From NCBI GenBank assembly GCA_029718625.1, contig CM056376.1, positions 83,162,541 to 83,226,540 on the forward strand: a stretch of DNA of 64,000 nucleotides. Reading direction: 5' to 3'. This stretch comes from Synaphobranchus kaupii (taxonomy: Eukaryota > Chordata > Actinopteri > Anguilliformes > Synaphobranchidae). Under the pieces are notes generated by a model. It ran no database searches. It was not told the origin of the DNA and was given only the letters and a program-made list of their open reading frames with translations. Position numbers and translations under genes: made by a program. Shown here one piece after another: positions 1 to 36,589 of this stretch. The number at the start of each line of letters is the position of its first letter. Positions within the stretch are counted from its first letter, which is position 1.

Positions 1-2366
1 CTGCTTGACTGTAGTTATACTTCATGTTGGTTAGTATCTTGAATTTTATAGGGCCATTGGTTTTTATTTGGGTTCTTTATTCACTGATTTCACCCTTAAG
101 ATAGTTGATATCTCTATAGATATATAGAACCTTTCATAATGTAATATAACATTATATAAAATATGTGAATATAATATTGTATACTATAATTGGGTTGCTA
201 TAATGGAAGGCTACATACCAGATGTAATTACTAGGATTTAGTGTTTTCAAGTAATTTCTTTTTCACATGTTGGTGTGTCACCACTCTTTGCAGTATCCTT
301 CGCTGCTTACTGCTTGTGGTAGTTAACTAATCTTATCTACCACAAAAACATCACTTACCCCGGTTGTGCATTTACCCAAGACAACTCACCACACACCAAT
401 TCAAGTGGAGATGTAGCAATTGTTAAACAAATTACCGTAAATTTAGGGATGATTTGATGGCTCTGAGAGGTAGTTTGGGAGTTTTTCCTCTGACACTTGG
501 GAATGCAATGTGTCCATTCCTATATGAAATTATGCCATAATATCATGGAAGGTAAATTATTTTTTGTTTTTAGATTTCAATCCTGAGGCTGGAGGAGTGA
601 GATGCAGATAAAGAGACAACCCTGTGAATACTGCACAATAATAATTCTGTTTTTCCTCCTCATTAGGCTACATGTAATCTTTTATAACTATATACCTACT
701 ATGTATCAGATTTTCGGGTAATTATTCACAAATTTTATTTCTAATTGATTCATTGTGCAGTAGCTAAAACTACGAAGAGTCTTGGGACAGAATCTCCATT
801 TCCCCTCTGGACTATAAGACAGTAGAGTCCTTACACTATACATGTTTTAATGCAATAAGGCTAATGAAAGCAGTTTTTTACCTGATCTAAATGTTAGTGC
901 TCTTGTACCAGTTTTCATTTAATTCTGGGTTGGCAACCTTTCAATGTTTAACTTTCAAAGGCACACAGGCTATGCTACAATTTACATGCCACTTCGTGGT
1001 TAAAAAGGAGCCTACATTTTACTTCACAGATTTAACCAAGTAAATATCATACACCTTTTGTACACAAGTAATTTTTTATTCAAGTAAAACAGTTATTCAA
1101 GAAATAGCCTAATTGCAAAGGTAACCGATTTACTGTTGTCAAAAGTTTGTTTGTGTTCACATTTCTTGACATCCAGTCCAAATACCATTAACACACGCAC
1201 AGTAGGTTTAAAAAAAAAAAGAAAAAAAGAAGAACATATTGCATTTAAATATTTTTATTTGTCGGTTAGGCTACTTATTTTTTCCCCTACAGATTCTTAA
1301 TAGACAAACAGACGACATTTACATTTGCAGCTTGTAGCCTACTGTATAGCCTGCCCTGTAGCCTAGGCTATACTGTCACTTTCAGAGGGAAGAGTTGTGC
1401 TTTCTGTTCAGACAATACGTTCTCTCAGATTTGACCCCTTGATCAACGCATACTATCTCTCGGAGGCGGATAGCCGCCCACATTCCTTATTTCTTGCTGT
1501 TTCTTAAGGATGCCTTCAGTAAGCGTGAGATACAGCTCAAATTAGTCAGCGCGAGACTCTAGGACCCAGAGGAACGCCCCAAGAAGATGGCAGAAACTGA
1601 ACTGCTCATATAGTCGCTCAGACTCATTGGGCTACATACAAAACTTGAATTGACAGCACACAACTCTCAGCGCTGGCAACTCGGCTCCTGCACGGGATTA
1701 TAACCTATCGTAGCTACGACGTTATCTTTCCAATGGAATGTGAGAAATTTCGAATTCTTCATATTTCAACTTGAACTTTTTTTTCTGGCGAACTGTGACT
1801 TTGAAATAACTTTAGGAAAAACTTCAGCCTACCGTGCGCAAAGGAGACAGCATTTTCACTTTATGAAACTTTCTTTGAGGATATAAATGGAGGCATTTAA
1901 AACATTTTTATGCTTGGTAGTAGACTAAGAAGTCGTTGTTTGAGGAAGATTCTCAAGCAAAGCTGTTTACCAAAAAAACAGAATAAATTTTAACTGAACT
2001 CTGGAAAATTGTGAATGGTGATTGATTCCGATGTCAGCGCGACTGAGCGGTCATCTGAGTTCTTCATCATCCTGAAGGCAAATGTAAGAGAACACCTGTT
2101 GTGCATGGTCTAAAAAACTTTCCACGGATAGCTCATGCTAAAACAAGACTTCCCAATGAAACGAGTTTAAACGGAAAAGAAATGTAAAACGGTAGGCTAC
2201 GTTTCAAAGACATATCATTTACTAAAACTAGGCTACACGATTTTGTAGCCTACATTTATTTTGTTTGAAATCATTAACATGAATGATTATTTTTATTCTA
2301 AAACTATCTTAAGTGGATTCTGCTGCTATGGTGGGGAGTGTTAAAATGCGGAGACCTGTCCTGCAG
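1..2366. other. tspan12 upstream region and probable 5' UTR
   Basis: No conserved coding sequence was seen here. The last kilobase before the start codon probably holds the promoter and 5' UTR, but no TSS can be fixed. A CTGCAG at 2361-2366 could be a splice acceptor just upstream of the coding exon, and an AATGTAAGA near 2080 could be a donor of a non-coding first exon. The first 1.3 kb is AT-rich. This is inference only. Confidence 0.4.
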
Positions 2367-2380
2367 TTGGCGCGCTCAGA

Positions 2381-12098
<9,718 letters not shown>

Positions 12099-12169
12099 CA
12101 CTACGCCCACCACTACCAGAAACTGAGGACGAGGTACAGTGGCCGATGCACGCTACCACTGCAGAACCC

Positions 12170-12610
12170 AAGACAAGCCACCATAGAAACCAAGGATACA
12201 GTAGAATGGAGACCCTACAATACTAGTCCAAAAGAAACCCAGGATGAAATGAGAGAAGTTGGCATGCGGCACATCTACCATAGAAATTGAGGATACAGTA
12301 GAGCTGCTACCCTGCACTTCTAATACATTAGAAACACAGGCTGAAACAGGAGTTGCTGGCATACATCACCTCTACCATAGAAACTGAGGATACAGTAGAG
12401 TTATTGCTGTGCACTGCTAATACAATAGAAACACAGGATGAAACAAGTTGCTGGCATACACCACCACCATAGAAACGGAGGTTACGGTAGAGTGGATACT
12501 CTATACAAAAGAAACGACTGTTTCTGGCATGCATCACACACCACTATCATAGAAACCAAGGACACAGTAGCATGGCAAGAATTCCACTGCCATAGAAACT
12601 GCAGACAGAA
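12170..12610 (+). repeat. degenerate tandem repeat after tspan12 stop
   Basis: The phrase CCATAGAAAC plus a GAGGATACAGTAGAG-like segment recurs near 12181, 12277, 12376, 12466, 12549 and 12590. Spacing shrinks from about 97 to about 41 bases. Between copies, TAGAAACACAGGATGAAAC and GCTGGCATACATCACC also recur. It is an old minisatellite in the likely 3' UTR. Confidence 0.8.
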
Positions 12611-13283
12611 ATGTATCACCAGTACCCAATTCCCACAAAAATACAAGAGGATGCTAACTTCTAGTATCTCATCCACTACAGAGCATGAGGAAATAGTTCA
12701 AGAATTCAGTATGTGTCTTTTCAAGACGTACCATGGAAATAGACTGAATAGAACAAGCCACTGTCTTAATCTCTTTACAATCTTTCCATGAAGCATTCTA
12801 TTCAAGTGAAGCGGAGTACACATTTTTAAACTGGGCTATTGTCAAAGCCAAGTTCCTCACCTAAAAATGATATGAGAAATACATTTAAAGGTGAGACATT
12901 TCTATTGCTGAATCAATTTGTTTAAAATGTCTTAATTTAACAGTACTGTGAAATACAGAATATTTGATCTTTTGTTCTCCTTTGTTTAGCATAAAGAGAT
13001 CCGTTGCTCAACGATGAGAATGTCTACCGTATGACATCAACTTGTTTAGCAGAAACCCCACTTGTGGCAAAAGAGCTATATAGGGATGTGGTCACTGAAT
13101 GCTGCCTTTGTGTGTTTGTGTATAATACAATGTATTTGACATTGAGCACAGGTGCACCGGAGTATTATGTCATAATGTCAGCCCATCCCTTAAGTTTTAT
13201 CCCTGAATGTTCTGTTGTTCTGTACATTTGTACTGCAGAGTAGTGAGAGAGGCTGAACCCCATAATAGGTGGAGTTTATAACT

Positions 13284-13430
13284 GAGGTATCTCAGATAAT
13301 GGCCATGGCTCTGACTATGGGCCTATATTATGACAGGACAGCCCTGGATCCCTCCAAACAGGGCCCACCTAAGATCGAGTCAACCACGCACTCATCCTAA
13401 AGATCAAAGACGTAGCCAAACCAAGCCAAT
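13284..13430 (+). pseudogene. partial duplicate of tspan12 exon 7
   Basis: Reads V-S-Q-I-M-A-M-A-L-T-M-G-L-Y-Y-D-R then TALDPSKQGPPKIESTTHSS and TAA. It parallels exon 7 VSQILAM..LYYDRRAPDPPEQCPP. Four codons (TLLW) are missing and the frame is kept. Nucleotide similarity continues past the stop to GCCAAACCAAGCC. The first half of exon 7 is absent. It may be a duplication relic or a diverged alternative last exon; no strong acceptor was seen, only AACTGAG at its left edge. Confidence 0.75.
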
Positions 13431-13777
13431 TCCCTGTTGTTTATTGACTTGCTTGAATCAATCAAAAATACTGTATTATAACAACATTCTGTGATTGGTT
13501 CAGATCTGAAAGTCATTGATAAAAAGTGGTAACTCCACCCTTTTTGGAGTATATGCAGCCTCATTGTTCAAACGTGTGCTCACGTCCTTACGCCTGAGGA
13601 TGAATTTGTTCACTGGAAACTTCAGTGTGGTTTATGGACTTTTCATTGACCTATGGGTGGGTGCATATGGCTATTGACTTTGGCTAAATATATAGTAACA
13701 CATACGGTACTGGCTAGGTTTGTTTTACACATTACTGCTGGCTCTATAGAACATTGAGTAATGGTTATATTTATTTC

Positions 13778-13783
13778 AATAAA
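13778..13783 (+). terminator. tspan12: candidate tspan12 polyadenylation signal
   Basis: AATAAA followed within 20 bases by a GT-rich stretch (TTCTTGGTAGTGC). It is the first good signal after the stop, but an untested choice; another AATAAA-like site is near 14864. Confidence 0.4.
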
Positions 13784-13797
13784 CGTTCTTGGTAGTG

Positions 13798-15493
13798 CAT
13801 ACATTTATCACTTGTTCCAATTCCCAAGAACACAATCAAGATACAACATTAATTTTGATGATTTAAGCTGTAAACATTAAGGCAAAAGCTGTATACGTGA
13901 ACTGTTTCCGTATGAAGGCGTGGTAGATATCTCTTCACCCCTCTTTGTCTCTCTACTCAAGCTGCGTGTTCACCTGATATCTGAGCTTAAGCTCTGGCTG
14001 CTTTTTCTGCTGTGTGCACTTAGACATACATAACTGGGTTTGTTTCAGCACTAGTGCCATGACAGATCCAGATTTGACTACAGGCCATAGTTTGGAGACC
14101 TCTGCAACAGAGAATAGGCGATGTGGATGATAACTGGACAATGGCATTTATTTATATACTGTACGTCATGTTGAAATGTTACCGGAAAACTGAAAATAAC
14201 TTGGGTCCAGGTATATCTGTGATAAGACAAGTTGTAGTAAGCGCAGTTTCAAGGCAGAACCTTTAAGAGCAAGGCTAGGTCTTAGAAAACCATGTAAGAT
14301 GCATGACAGAGATGTATCTGAGTCTCATTGACCTGGCATTGGGCATTAGCTTATTGGCTGCTTCTTCTATTTTCGTGTATTTATTTAAAAGAAAAAGTGA
14401 TATATCTTACATTATAGAGATACTAAATGGTATGCTTAGAGAAGATGCACTCTTAAAAAGTGTTTAAAAAAAGAGTGCCACAAGAAGAATAAAGGGAAAA
14501 ACATCCAACTCTTCTGGGTGCACTTTATCACATGACCTTCACAACCTACATTGCTTCTTTTTGACACAGTCATTACATAATCTCTTGTCCATTAAGAAAA
14601 TGCAATGGAAAAGTTAAAATGGAGCATAAAGATGTTTTGATTGATTGACCATTACAGTGGTAAAAGGCTCATCTAGATGCAGGGGTGTCATTGTAAAATC
14701 CAGGATCAGTCACTGAACTGGCTGCTAAGGGGACGTCCATCTTGATGGCAGATAAACAATATCTTTAAATCTTCAGGGAGCAAAGCTGTCATTGAACACC
14801 TCTATTATGGTTTGATGTACATAGTAAAATGTTATTGTATAGTGTTGCAATTTCCAGAAAATAAATACATAATTATATAGAGGCTTTATTGAAAATATGT
14901 GGTACTTACAGCAATAAATAACTTTGGCGCTAACAGGTTTTGATACGTGATATGTATATTAATAGTATTTAATATGGTGCGTTCCTGTTTCTCCCCCAAA
15001 ATACTACTTTTAGAAGTAGGTCAGAAGTTGGCTGTTAAGCATGGTCACAAACTACTTGTCCACTAGCGTGAATTTGTTCTACTTGAATTTACAATAACAG
15101 TTTTGTGTGGGTTTCTTAATGGAAACTGGCACTGAGGAAATAACACAGCAATTTTTGGAGTATTTTTAGTCAACGGTGTTAAAAATGCTAAACAACTGCC
15201 CCGAATGCACATTAAGGCAATTCCCCGTGCCTTGGCTGCATTATTAGCACAACCATTCCACAATGATTAATGAAGTCATCAGGGACACAAAATGTGGGGC
15301 TTGCTGAAATCACATCAATCTTCCCAACAAAAACAATTTGGAAAAAAGTCTTGGTGGATGCAAATGAAATTGAAATTCTAATCGAAATTTTCAACACAGG
15401 AAGTTGATATTTGGCACTTTCAGGAGCTATAAACAGTAATGCGTTGCAAGTGTGCGATAACATTAATTACATTAGTAATATAATTATATTATT
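13798..15493. other. intergenic DNA, nothing recognised
   Basis: AT-rich DNA between the two converging genes. No conserved coding or RNA gene was seen. Confidence 0.6.
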
Positions 15494-18183
15494 ATTAAAG
15501 GTGCACTAAGCAGGATTTTTAGCCTTGTTGTGGTCCTGTGTTTACAATCAAAGAAGTCTCCTCCGTTGTTCTAAATGTCATGGTTTTAACCCTTTTTCCC
15601 TATGCGGTCGTTCTCCTTGGTGGCCACGCGAGGGCGCTGTTCATTGGGTGGATGCTTGCTCCGCCCTGCTTAGATTGCAGAGCTGCTGTTAAGCCCCCAC
15701 ACCTGTGCTTAGTCACCTGGAGAGAGGTATATAAGCCTACCGTTTTCTTCGTTCGGGGCTTCTACATTGATTGTTAATTGTTTGTACTGTGGTGTTATTG
15801 TTGGCTGTGAATTCTCGTACCGTTTTGGCTATTCGCCTATTTTTAACGTCTCTTTGTTGAGACAGGGCTTATCTCTGGCTGGCTTGGCGGTTTATTATCT
15901 CGTAGAAGTTTGGAACCGTAGATCTCTGCTCTATTTCGCCATAGTGTGCTTTTTCTCCGTGTATGGAGATTTGGGCGTTTCTGTTTGGGAACTTTAGTCC
16001 AGTTCGCCCCTAGGTGCATCGTCTCATGTGAGATTGGGCGTTTGCGCTTCTGCTGGGCTGCTTAGCTCGTAGAGGTATAGAGTAGCAGTTCTTTGTTCCT
16101 TTTTCGCCTTTGGATTGGTCTTCTTACTGAGAGACCTGGCGTTTTAGCTTCTACTCATTTCCGGATTACGGTAAGCCAGTAAGTAGCTTCGGTACGTTTA
16201 TTCCCTGTTGTCTCCTTCTCGTGGACTACGTTCCCCTTTTTTGTGAGTCAGGGTTTTTATTTGTATTTAGAGGTTGTCGTGCTATTATGTTTGCGTAGGT
16301 CTTTGTTACAGCAGTCCTGTTCGCCTTTTTGCCTGCGAGACTATTGTTGTGAACTGCTGTTCTGTTTCGTTCTCCGGGTGTGTTGTCTCCTTATGTGGAG
16401 CTTGGGCGATGTTGTGGACATGCTTGTGTTTGACTGCGTGTTTCGTATAATAGCCTCGGAACGTTAAATCCCTGTTCCGTTTCGCCTCGTATTTCACCTT
16501 ACTGAGAGGCTAGGGCGTGTGTTTTTATTAGGTTTGCGTTTAGTCTATTTGGATGGGAAAGTTATGGGACGACGGTGCTCGTCGGCTCACCTGTAAAGTG
16601 TTTCTCCCTCCTGGGAGATCGGGTGTTTACCTCTTTTCTACTTTAGACTGCGAACTTATTAATATCGCCATGGAACGTTTAATCTCTGTTCCTGTTTGCC
16701 TCGTTTCATCTGCTGTCAGAGGTTAGGGCTGGCTCTGTTTTTAAGCTTGGTCATTTTTTGCTGGTAAGGTTATGGGACTGCGGTTCTCCGTCGGCTCGCC
16801 TGTGAAATGTTTCTTCCCCCTGGGAGATCGGGCGTTTACCCTCCTTTAGTTTCCGCATGTGACTTAGTTCTAGCTTATGTAATTAGCCCCTTAACATCTG
16901 TTTTTTCGCCTCATTAAATTATTTCATTCTTCATTTGTGTACAGTATTTATTTGTGCCATTGTGCTACTCGCCTGTTCGTATGCGTCTCGTTATCGAGAC
17001 AGGGCGTTATATTCCTGGCTCTGGTGTAACTGTGAGCCGGTCTGTAGCTGTGGTGTGTTTGTGTTCCTTGTCTTGTCTCCTTCCCTTATCTGCGGGGTAT
17101 CCCGCCTTAGTGGCCTAAGGGCTTTATGATTCCCCTTGCTGCGTTTGGCTCCTCCCACCTCACACGTCACGCACCCCATTAAACTAAACCCAGCCCCACC
17201 CACTCACCTCCTTTGAGGGCAAGAAACATGCTTGAGCGCAGCAAGCAAAATGTCAAGTGAAGATAAAATGAAAAAGAACATTTTTATCAACATGCATTTT
17301 TCTATATGGATGGTAACAGTAATTAGGCAGTGTTATAATGATGAAATAAAGGCTCCCGCACGCTTCAGTCAAAGCTTATAAAAGAGAGAAGGCTCTCAGT
17401 ATGGGACAATGCTTTTAAAGAAAAATGTACCCAGGCTCATCAAAGAGACTGCCCAGAGTAAACACTGGAGCACTCATAATAGAATGAAGCACGTTTATTA
17501 AATATGACTGATGTTTCAACTTACCGTCGTCTTCAAAGTCAACAGGTGATATGATGATTTTTACACTACAAGTGCACCTCATAGAACATAGAACGTTAAT
17601 GTACCGCTACTTCCCACTGCAGTTGCAGCTAGGCTATCTTGTGGTGTTTTTCCTTGTTCAGTATTGGGTAACATTATTCTGAACATTCATTTAGAACTGG
17701 GATGTAAATATGGAATCGTGTGTGGAAGTGTCATTAGCAAACCATATCTATCATTGCTAGCCAATACCATTGCAAAGTAAATGACTTTTTCATGAAGATA
17801 TTTCTATACAAATATTATTTCTTTTCTCAGTCAACGTGATATTACATTGATATATTAATTTGATTCAAAAGGTACCAGACTTCAGCCATCTAGCCACATA
17901 GTTGTTTGGCTACGCTGTAGCTACCTCCACCATTGCAGTAGCTAGCTGGCAACAAACACTCCGCTGAAAGTAACCTGATCCCACCCCACAGGCTCTAGCC
18001 ACACCCACCCCTCCCTACACAGAAAAGAGCCCAGAAACATCCCAAACGCATCTTAGAATAATAAATACAGGCAGAGGAACAAGGTTTCTGCAAAAAAAAA
18101 AATGTTTCGGCAGATTGCCAGTGCATCATAGATATGACTGAGCATGGTTATTTTATAAAAATACTGCATAGTGCACCTTTAAT
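15494..18183. mobile_element. non-autonomous DNA element with ATTAAAGGTGCACTA ends, interrupted
   Basis: The left end ATTAAAGGTGCACTAAGCAG and the reversed right end ATTAAAGGTGCACTATGCAG match. The 2.7-kb interior is mostly an LTR-like insertion (15576 to about 17156); the outer sequence alone would be about 1.1 kb. No transposase was seen, and the superfamily is not certain. Confidence 0.7.
15576..17156 (+). repeat. LTR-like unit (possible solo LTR) with array of short hairpins
   Basis: Starts TGTCATGGTT, has a TATA box-like TATATAAG at 15728-15735, then about 1.3 kb with a recurring module: a short inverted repeat followed by GGGCG or a close variant. Clear hairpins are at 15849-15864, 15954-15969, 16022-16033, 16117-16136, 16603-16618 and 16985-17000. 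A shorter unit with the same start and a similar end (CGTTTGG) lies on the other strand at about 49948-50625. No protein was found, and the right border is approximate. Solo LTR is an inference. Confidence 0.5.
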
Positions 18184-18987
18184 ATTAATCATGTTGATAT
18201 TTTTTCTGTGAGTTTATCTGTGTTCCTGCATAGCATTTCCTCAGCCAAAGGGAGCCTCTTATTCCTTCTCTCTGGGTTGTTTTCCAGATGAAGTACAGGG
18301 TCAGAAACTATAGAAAAATAACACAGCTCATAGATAATCACATGAATATCTACACCCATGAGGCGGATGCAGCAAAAATCCCCAAAACCCCTCCCATTTT
18401 CATTCAAGGACAGGATTTACAAAAGAAGGAAGGGTGTGGAAATAAGTTCTCAAAGTAGTACACAAAAACATTTCTCGCTGTTGTCTCCCACCCTTCTTTA
18501 GTTGCTATGTTATGGATCGGATATGCTTTTCTGTAAGTTTTCTCTGCAGGTTTTCCTTGTCTGACTGTGCTCAATACTCTTTTCTTTGGGTGAGTTGCTT
18601 GTTCTACGTTCTTTTTTTGTCCCAAAGTATGCTCTGCGCTCTTCCCTGTGTGGTAATGTGCTGTGCACTCCTTCCTTGTGTGATAACGTGCATTGGCCGG
18701 TTTCCTGTCAGAGGTGGCTGAGGTTTGAGTGGTGGCAGATTTATGCCTCTGTTGTGGTTCCATTTCCCTACCAGGCCTGAGGTGTTTGTTTTCCACCTTC
18801 AGGGAATTTGTTTGGAATGGATGCTATAGTTCACGCCATACCCTCCGGACACAAGCAAAATCCTCCCAACCTCGGACAAATCTGTGTTGCAGTCACTAAC
18901 GGATGTTGGTGACCAGCCCATACAGCAACCGGGGCTTACATATTACTTTACCGAATGCAGCCTGTCTCTCTCTCTGTCTTTGTCTCA

Positions 18988-18995
18988 CACACACA

Positions 18996-19053
<58 letters not shown>

Positions 19054-19070
19054 GACAGACAGACAGACAA
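18988..19070. repeat. (CA)n followed by (GACA)n microsatellite
   Basis: About 60 bp of CA repeats run directly into five GACA units. Confidence 0.95.
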
Positions 19071-20384
19071 ACGACAGAGGCTGGAACAGCAGTAGCAGCA
19101 AACAGTAAAATGAACCAGTGGCGGAAATAAAACTATTAACCTCTACCCTCTGGGTAAAAATAGCCAGAGCAGGAATAGACTCAATAGTTGTTGTGTAAGT
19201 CCCAGGTCAATTTACCCCCTATGCCATGTTTATGCTTACAGGGAATTACTGCAGTACAGACCCACAAAAACATCACGGTTATCATTCCCAAATGAAAAAT
19301 ATGCTACTATACATACACAGATGCAGGGGAAGGATACCACCCCCCGACAGAGTTCTATTTGTATAGCTATGACTGAATCCATCTGAGCCTTTGACCTGTA
19401 TCCTGTTCCTACTCAAATCAACAACCATCCCCAAACAGGATACATACTATTTATTCTACTTGGAATATCTGTACCATAGACTAATGTAACTTGGACATAC
19501 GCACATAAGCACACATTCCATGTCCACTTTAAATCTAAGGGCTTTAGCCCTCATCATATCCTTAGATTCCTTTCCCTTTCTCAACAAGGTGCTGGTCAAA
19601 GTAGGAAACCTTAGACTGGCACACTAGCTGGCACACAAAAGCCAAGTGATTTTGTGTGGTTTTGAATGTCAATGATGAGTCATATACTGTAGGTACAGTT
19701 AATCTGCTAACTTTGATAGGAAATGTGGGAGACTTCAATTCTCTTTACAGGGATACCAATGTTGTACTTTTTCACTATTCAGTTTTATGTTTTCAGGTAT
19801 TGATGAGGGTTTGAATAGTGGAAAAATAAATATTAATGAATGACAGAGTGTATGTTCCTGGTTTAACATCCTCTCTATGATAGAAAACAAGACAATGTCA
19901 ATCTAATGTTTTTTTCCCCTAGTATTTTAATAGAACAGTGACTTTTCTCATTTATTCATAGACCACACTGGACAGAACAATGTGTTTGCTGTTTCTAGTT
20001 TGCAAATACTTTTTTATATTTTGTCCACAGCACAAGCCGTAAAATTGAACGTAGTCATTTCTTGAATTTACACAGTCTCTTGTACATTAAATACACTTTT
20101 CTAAAGCCTCTTGAGTTGTGACAAACAAATCGAGAACAGAGCTCAGACTGTTCTCCGGTACAACAAGACCAAACTAATCAATGACTGCATGCATCTTTTT
20201 GATCTAACCCTTAAGAAACTAAAGAAAAGTATATAGAATTGGTAAAAAATAGGCTACCGGATTACTAACTAAAATAATAGTATCGAAACGCCATTTGAAA
20301 TGATTAAAATGACTAACTGTGATAAATGTTTACTACACAGAAGAACAATTTACAGCACGTGTTCACTAAACACAGTCGGCAATT

Positions 20385-20390
20385 TTTATT
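20385..20390 (-). terminator. kcnd2: candidate kcnd2 polyadenylation signal
   Basis: TTTATT on the plus strand reads AATAAA for kcnd2, about 2 kb after its stop. Other matches exist, so this is only a candidate. Confidence 0.25.
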
Positions 20391-21240
20391 TATATATATT
20401 TTTACAACCAAAAATGGAGTAAGATTCATGAGCTATACATGACCATTTTTAAAAAATATTACACGTTTCTCTATTTTTCTCTCAATAAAATGAAAATCCG
20501 TACAAAAACCTTGTTGCATAATTCACATGACGAGTCTGGCAATTTGGAAATTATATCGCTGTTTCCAAGCAGAACGTGATTTATGATAAAGATACTCATA
20601 GCTCAGTCTGAAATTGCACATGGCAACAGAAAAGGCGCAAGGACAGCATAAGGTCAGTATTTTCCATACTAGATTAAAAAACCCATTTTACATTGATGCG
20701 ATTTACTCGCGATCACAAACAGTGAAGTGTGACGTTGCATTCCGTTCCACACACAGAAATGATGTAGGCCTAATAGTCTAATGGTAGGACGCTTCATTAA
20801 ACAGAGGCCGTGTGCGAACCAATATTGCGCAGAATGCGCACAGGCCCAGCTTATCTTGATTAGGCATACCGGAAACTTTGTTCAGCTCAGCTGCTGCAAA
20901 AATAAATTTAATTAAACTTTACATCAGTATTTCCACCACTAAGTTTTGTAGACGTTGTGTTACCTGTACGTAATACATGTTATTCTGGCTATGTTACAGA
21001 AAAAGGAAGAATAATACAATACTTCATAATCAACTAATTCAGTCTGTTAGTCTGATTTCCCTCAAGGTTCACAAATTCGACTTCCTAGTTTGTTTCGGAT
21101 AGCCAGCTTTATACTTCATACAATAGCAAAATTGCCTCAGCAGAAGAAACATTAAGACCACTTGCAGTTTGGCCATTATTTTAAAGCATGAGAGCATGCT
21201 CAGTACAGTGTATCATTATCTGCCAACTCAGCATTTAAAG

Positions 21241-21445
21241 CAGGGGTGTCCAATCTTATTGGAAATGGGCTGGTGTGGGTGCAGGTTTTTGTTTTAGCTC
21301 AACACTAAGACACCTGATTCTAGTCATCAAGGTCTTGATTGAAGACAATGATTAGTCAACTAGTTGAATCAAGTGTCGTAGTGCTGGGATAAAACACAAA
21401 CCTGCACCCACACCGGCCCTTTCCAGTTAAGATTGGACACCTGTG
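21241..21445. mobile_element. hAT-type MITE with 8-bp target duplication
   Basis: A foldback of 205 bp. The left end CAGGGGTGTCCAATCTTA pairs with a right end that reads CACAGGTGTCCAATCTTAAC when reversed. The 8-bp duplication ATTTAAAG flanks it exactly (21233-21240 and 21446-21453), the hAT signature. It may lie in the kcnd2 3' UTR. Confidence 0.9.
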
Positions 21446-22427
21446 ATTTAAAGGGTTATTTCTGTATCCTCTGAATGCTTGGCTTTGAAGTGCAGTAGGA
21501 GTGGTGTAATTATAGACGCAAATGAACAACAAAAACAAAGACAAAAAACATCAGTTTTTTCTTCTTTCACGATTAAAGTGTGAATACGACTCAATGAAGC
21601 TATAAAATGTTTTCAACAATCAAGAAATACTATTTATGCATTACTGAGTACGTTAACACAGTAACGAGAAAAGAGACAGGCTCAGAGGAGGAATATCAGA
21701 GAATGTCATCAACGGTATTCACAACGGCCAATCAACAATAGATTGACCATACATACTCTTTGCACTGTGTAACTCAACAGAGAAAACAAGAGAATTAACC
21801 AAGCAGATGATTCTGTCCTCTGTGAAATACAGAAATGGACTGAAAAGAGCCTTATTACTTGTGGTGATGGGGGATGAAATTTGAGGAAGGGGGGTGGGGG
21901 GGCACAGAGTCACAAATCCAGAAACTGCAGTAATGTCATGCATGTTGCTTCACTTACACACAGGCACACGTACACACTCACACATGTATGTGCCTCTTCA
22001 CGTATTAGTATCAAAAGTCTTTCTTGTTATATCATACATTATTTTCAATTAAATATATAACGTAATATCCTCTTATCCCAAGCATGTGATTAAATGCTGT
22101 CTTTAAAACAAATGGCTGCCCCCTGCCTCACCAATTCTTAAGACAACATATTGAAAGACACACAATATTTAAAAATAATTTTCCCGTGAGACTGTAGGAT
22201 CAGAAGCTTTAAGCCTATAGGCTGCCACGAGACAGTACCCCCTCCTGGGCAGGGTATCCCCAGTGTCAGTGTTATACTAAATACCAACACATACAGTGTT
22301 GGAATATAAAACAGGTCCTCAAGCTCCTTGGCTCTTGTAATGGCCATACTCTCCATTAGGGGGTGTTGAGTCTCTCCCTCCTGTCTGTCACTTCTGAGGC
22401 CCAACACCATGGCGAGGAGGGTGGAGT

Positions 22428-36589
<14,162 letters not shown>

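Larger units (their letters stand above)
12099..13797 (+). other. tspan12: probable tspan12 3' UTR
   Basis: Sequence after the tspan12 stop up to just beyond AATAAA at 13778-13783. It contains a degenerate repeat (12170-12610) and the exon 7 relic (13284-13430). The end is inferred from the signal only. Confidence 0.4.
18184..21232. other. intergenic / possible distal kcnd2 3' UTR
   Basis: Apart from the CA/GACA microsatellite at 18988-19070 and possible poly(A) signals on the minus strand, nothing coding was recognised. Confidence 0.5.

Noticed and set aside
15538..17129. Several 60-80 codon open frames in the 15.5-17.1 kb unit
   Set aside because: They overlap in different frames, have no family match and follow the T-rich composition of the repeat.
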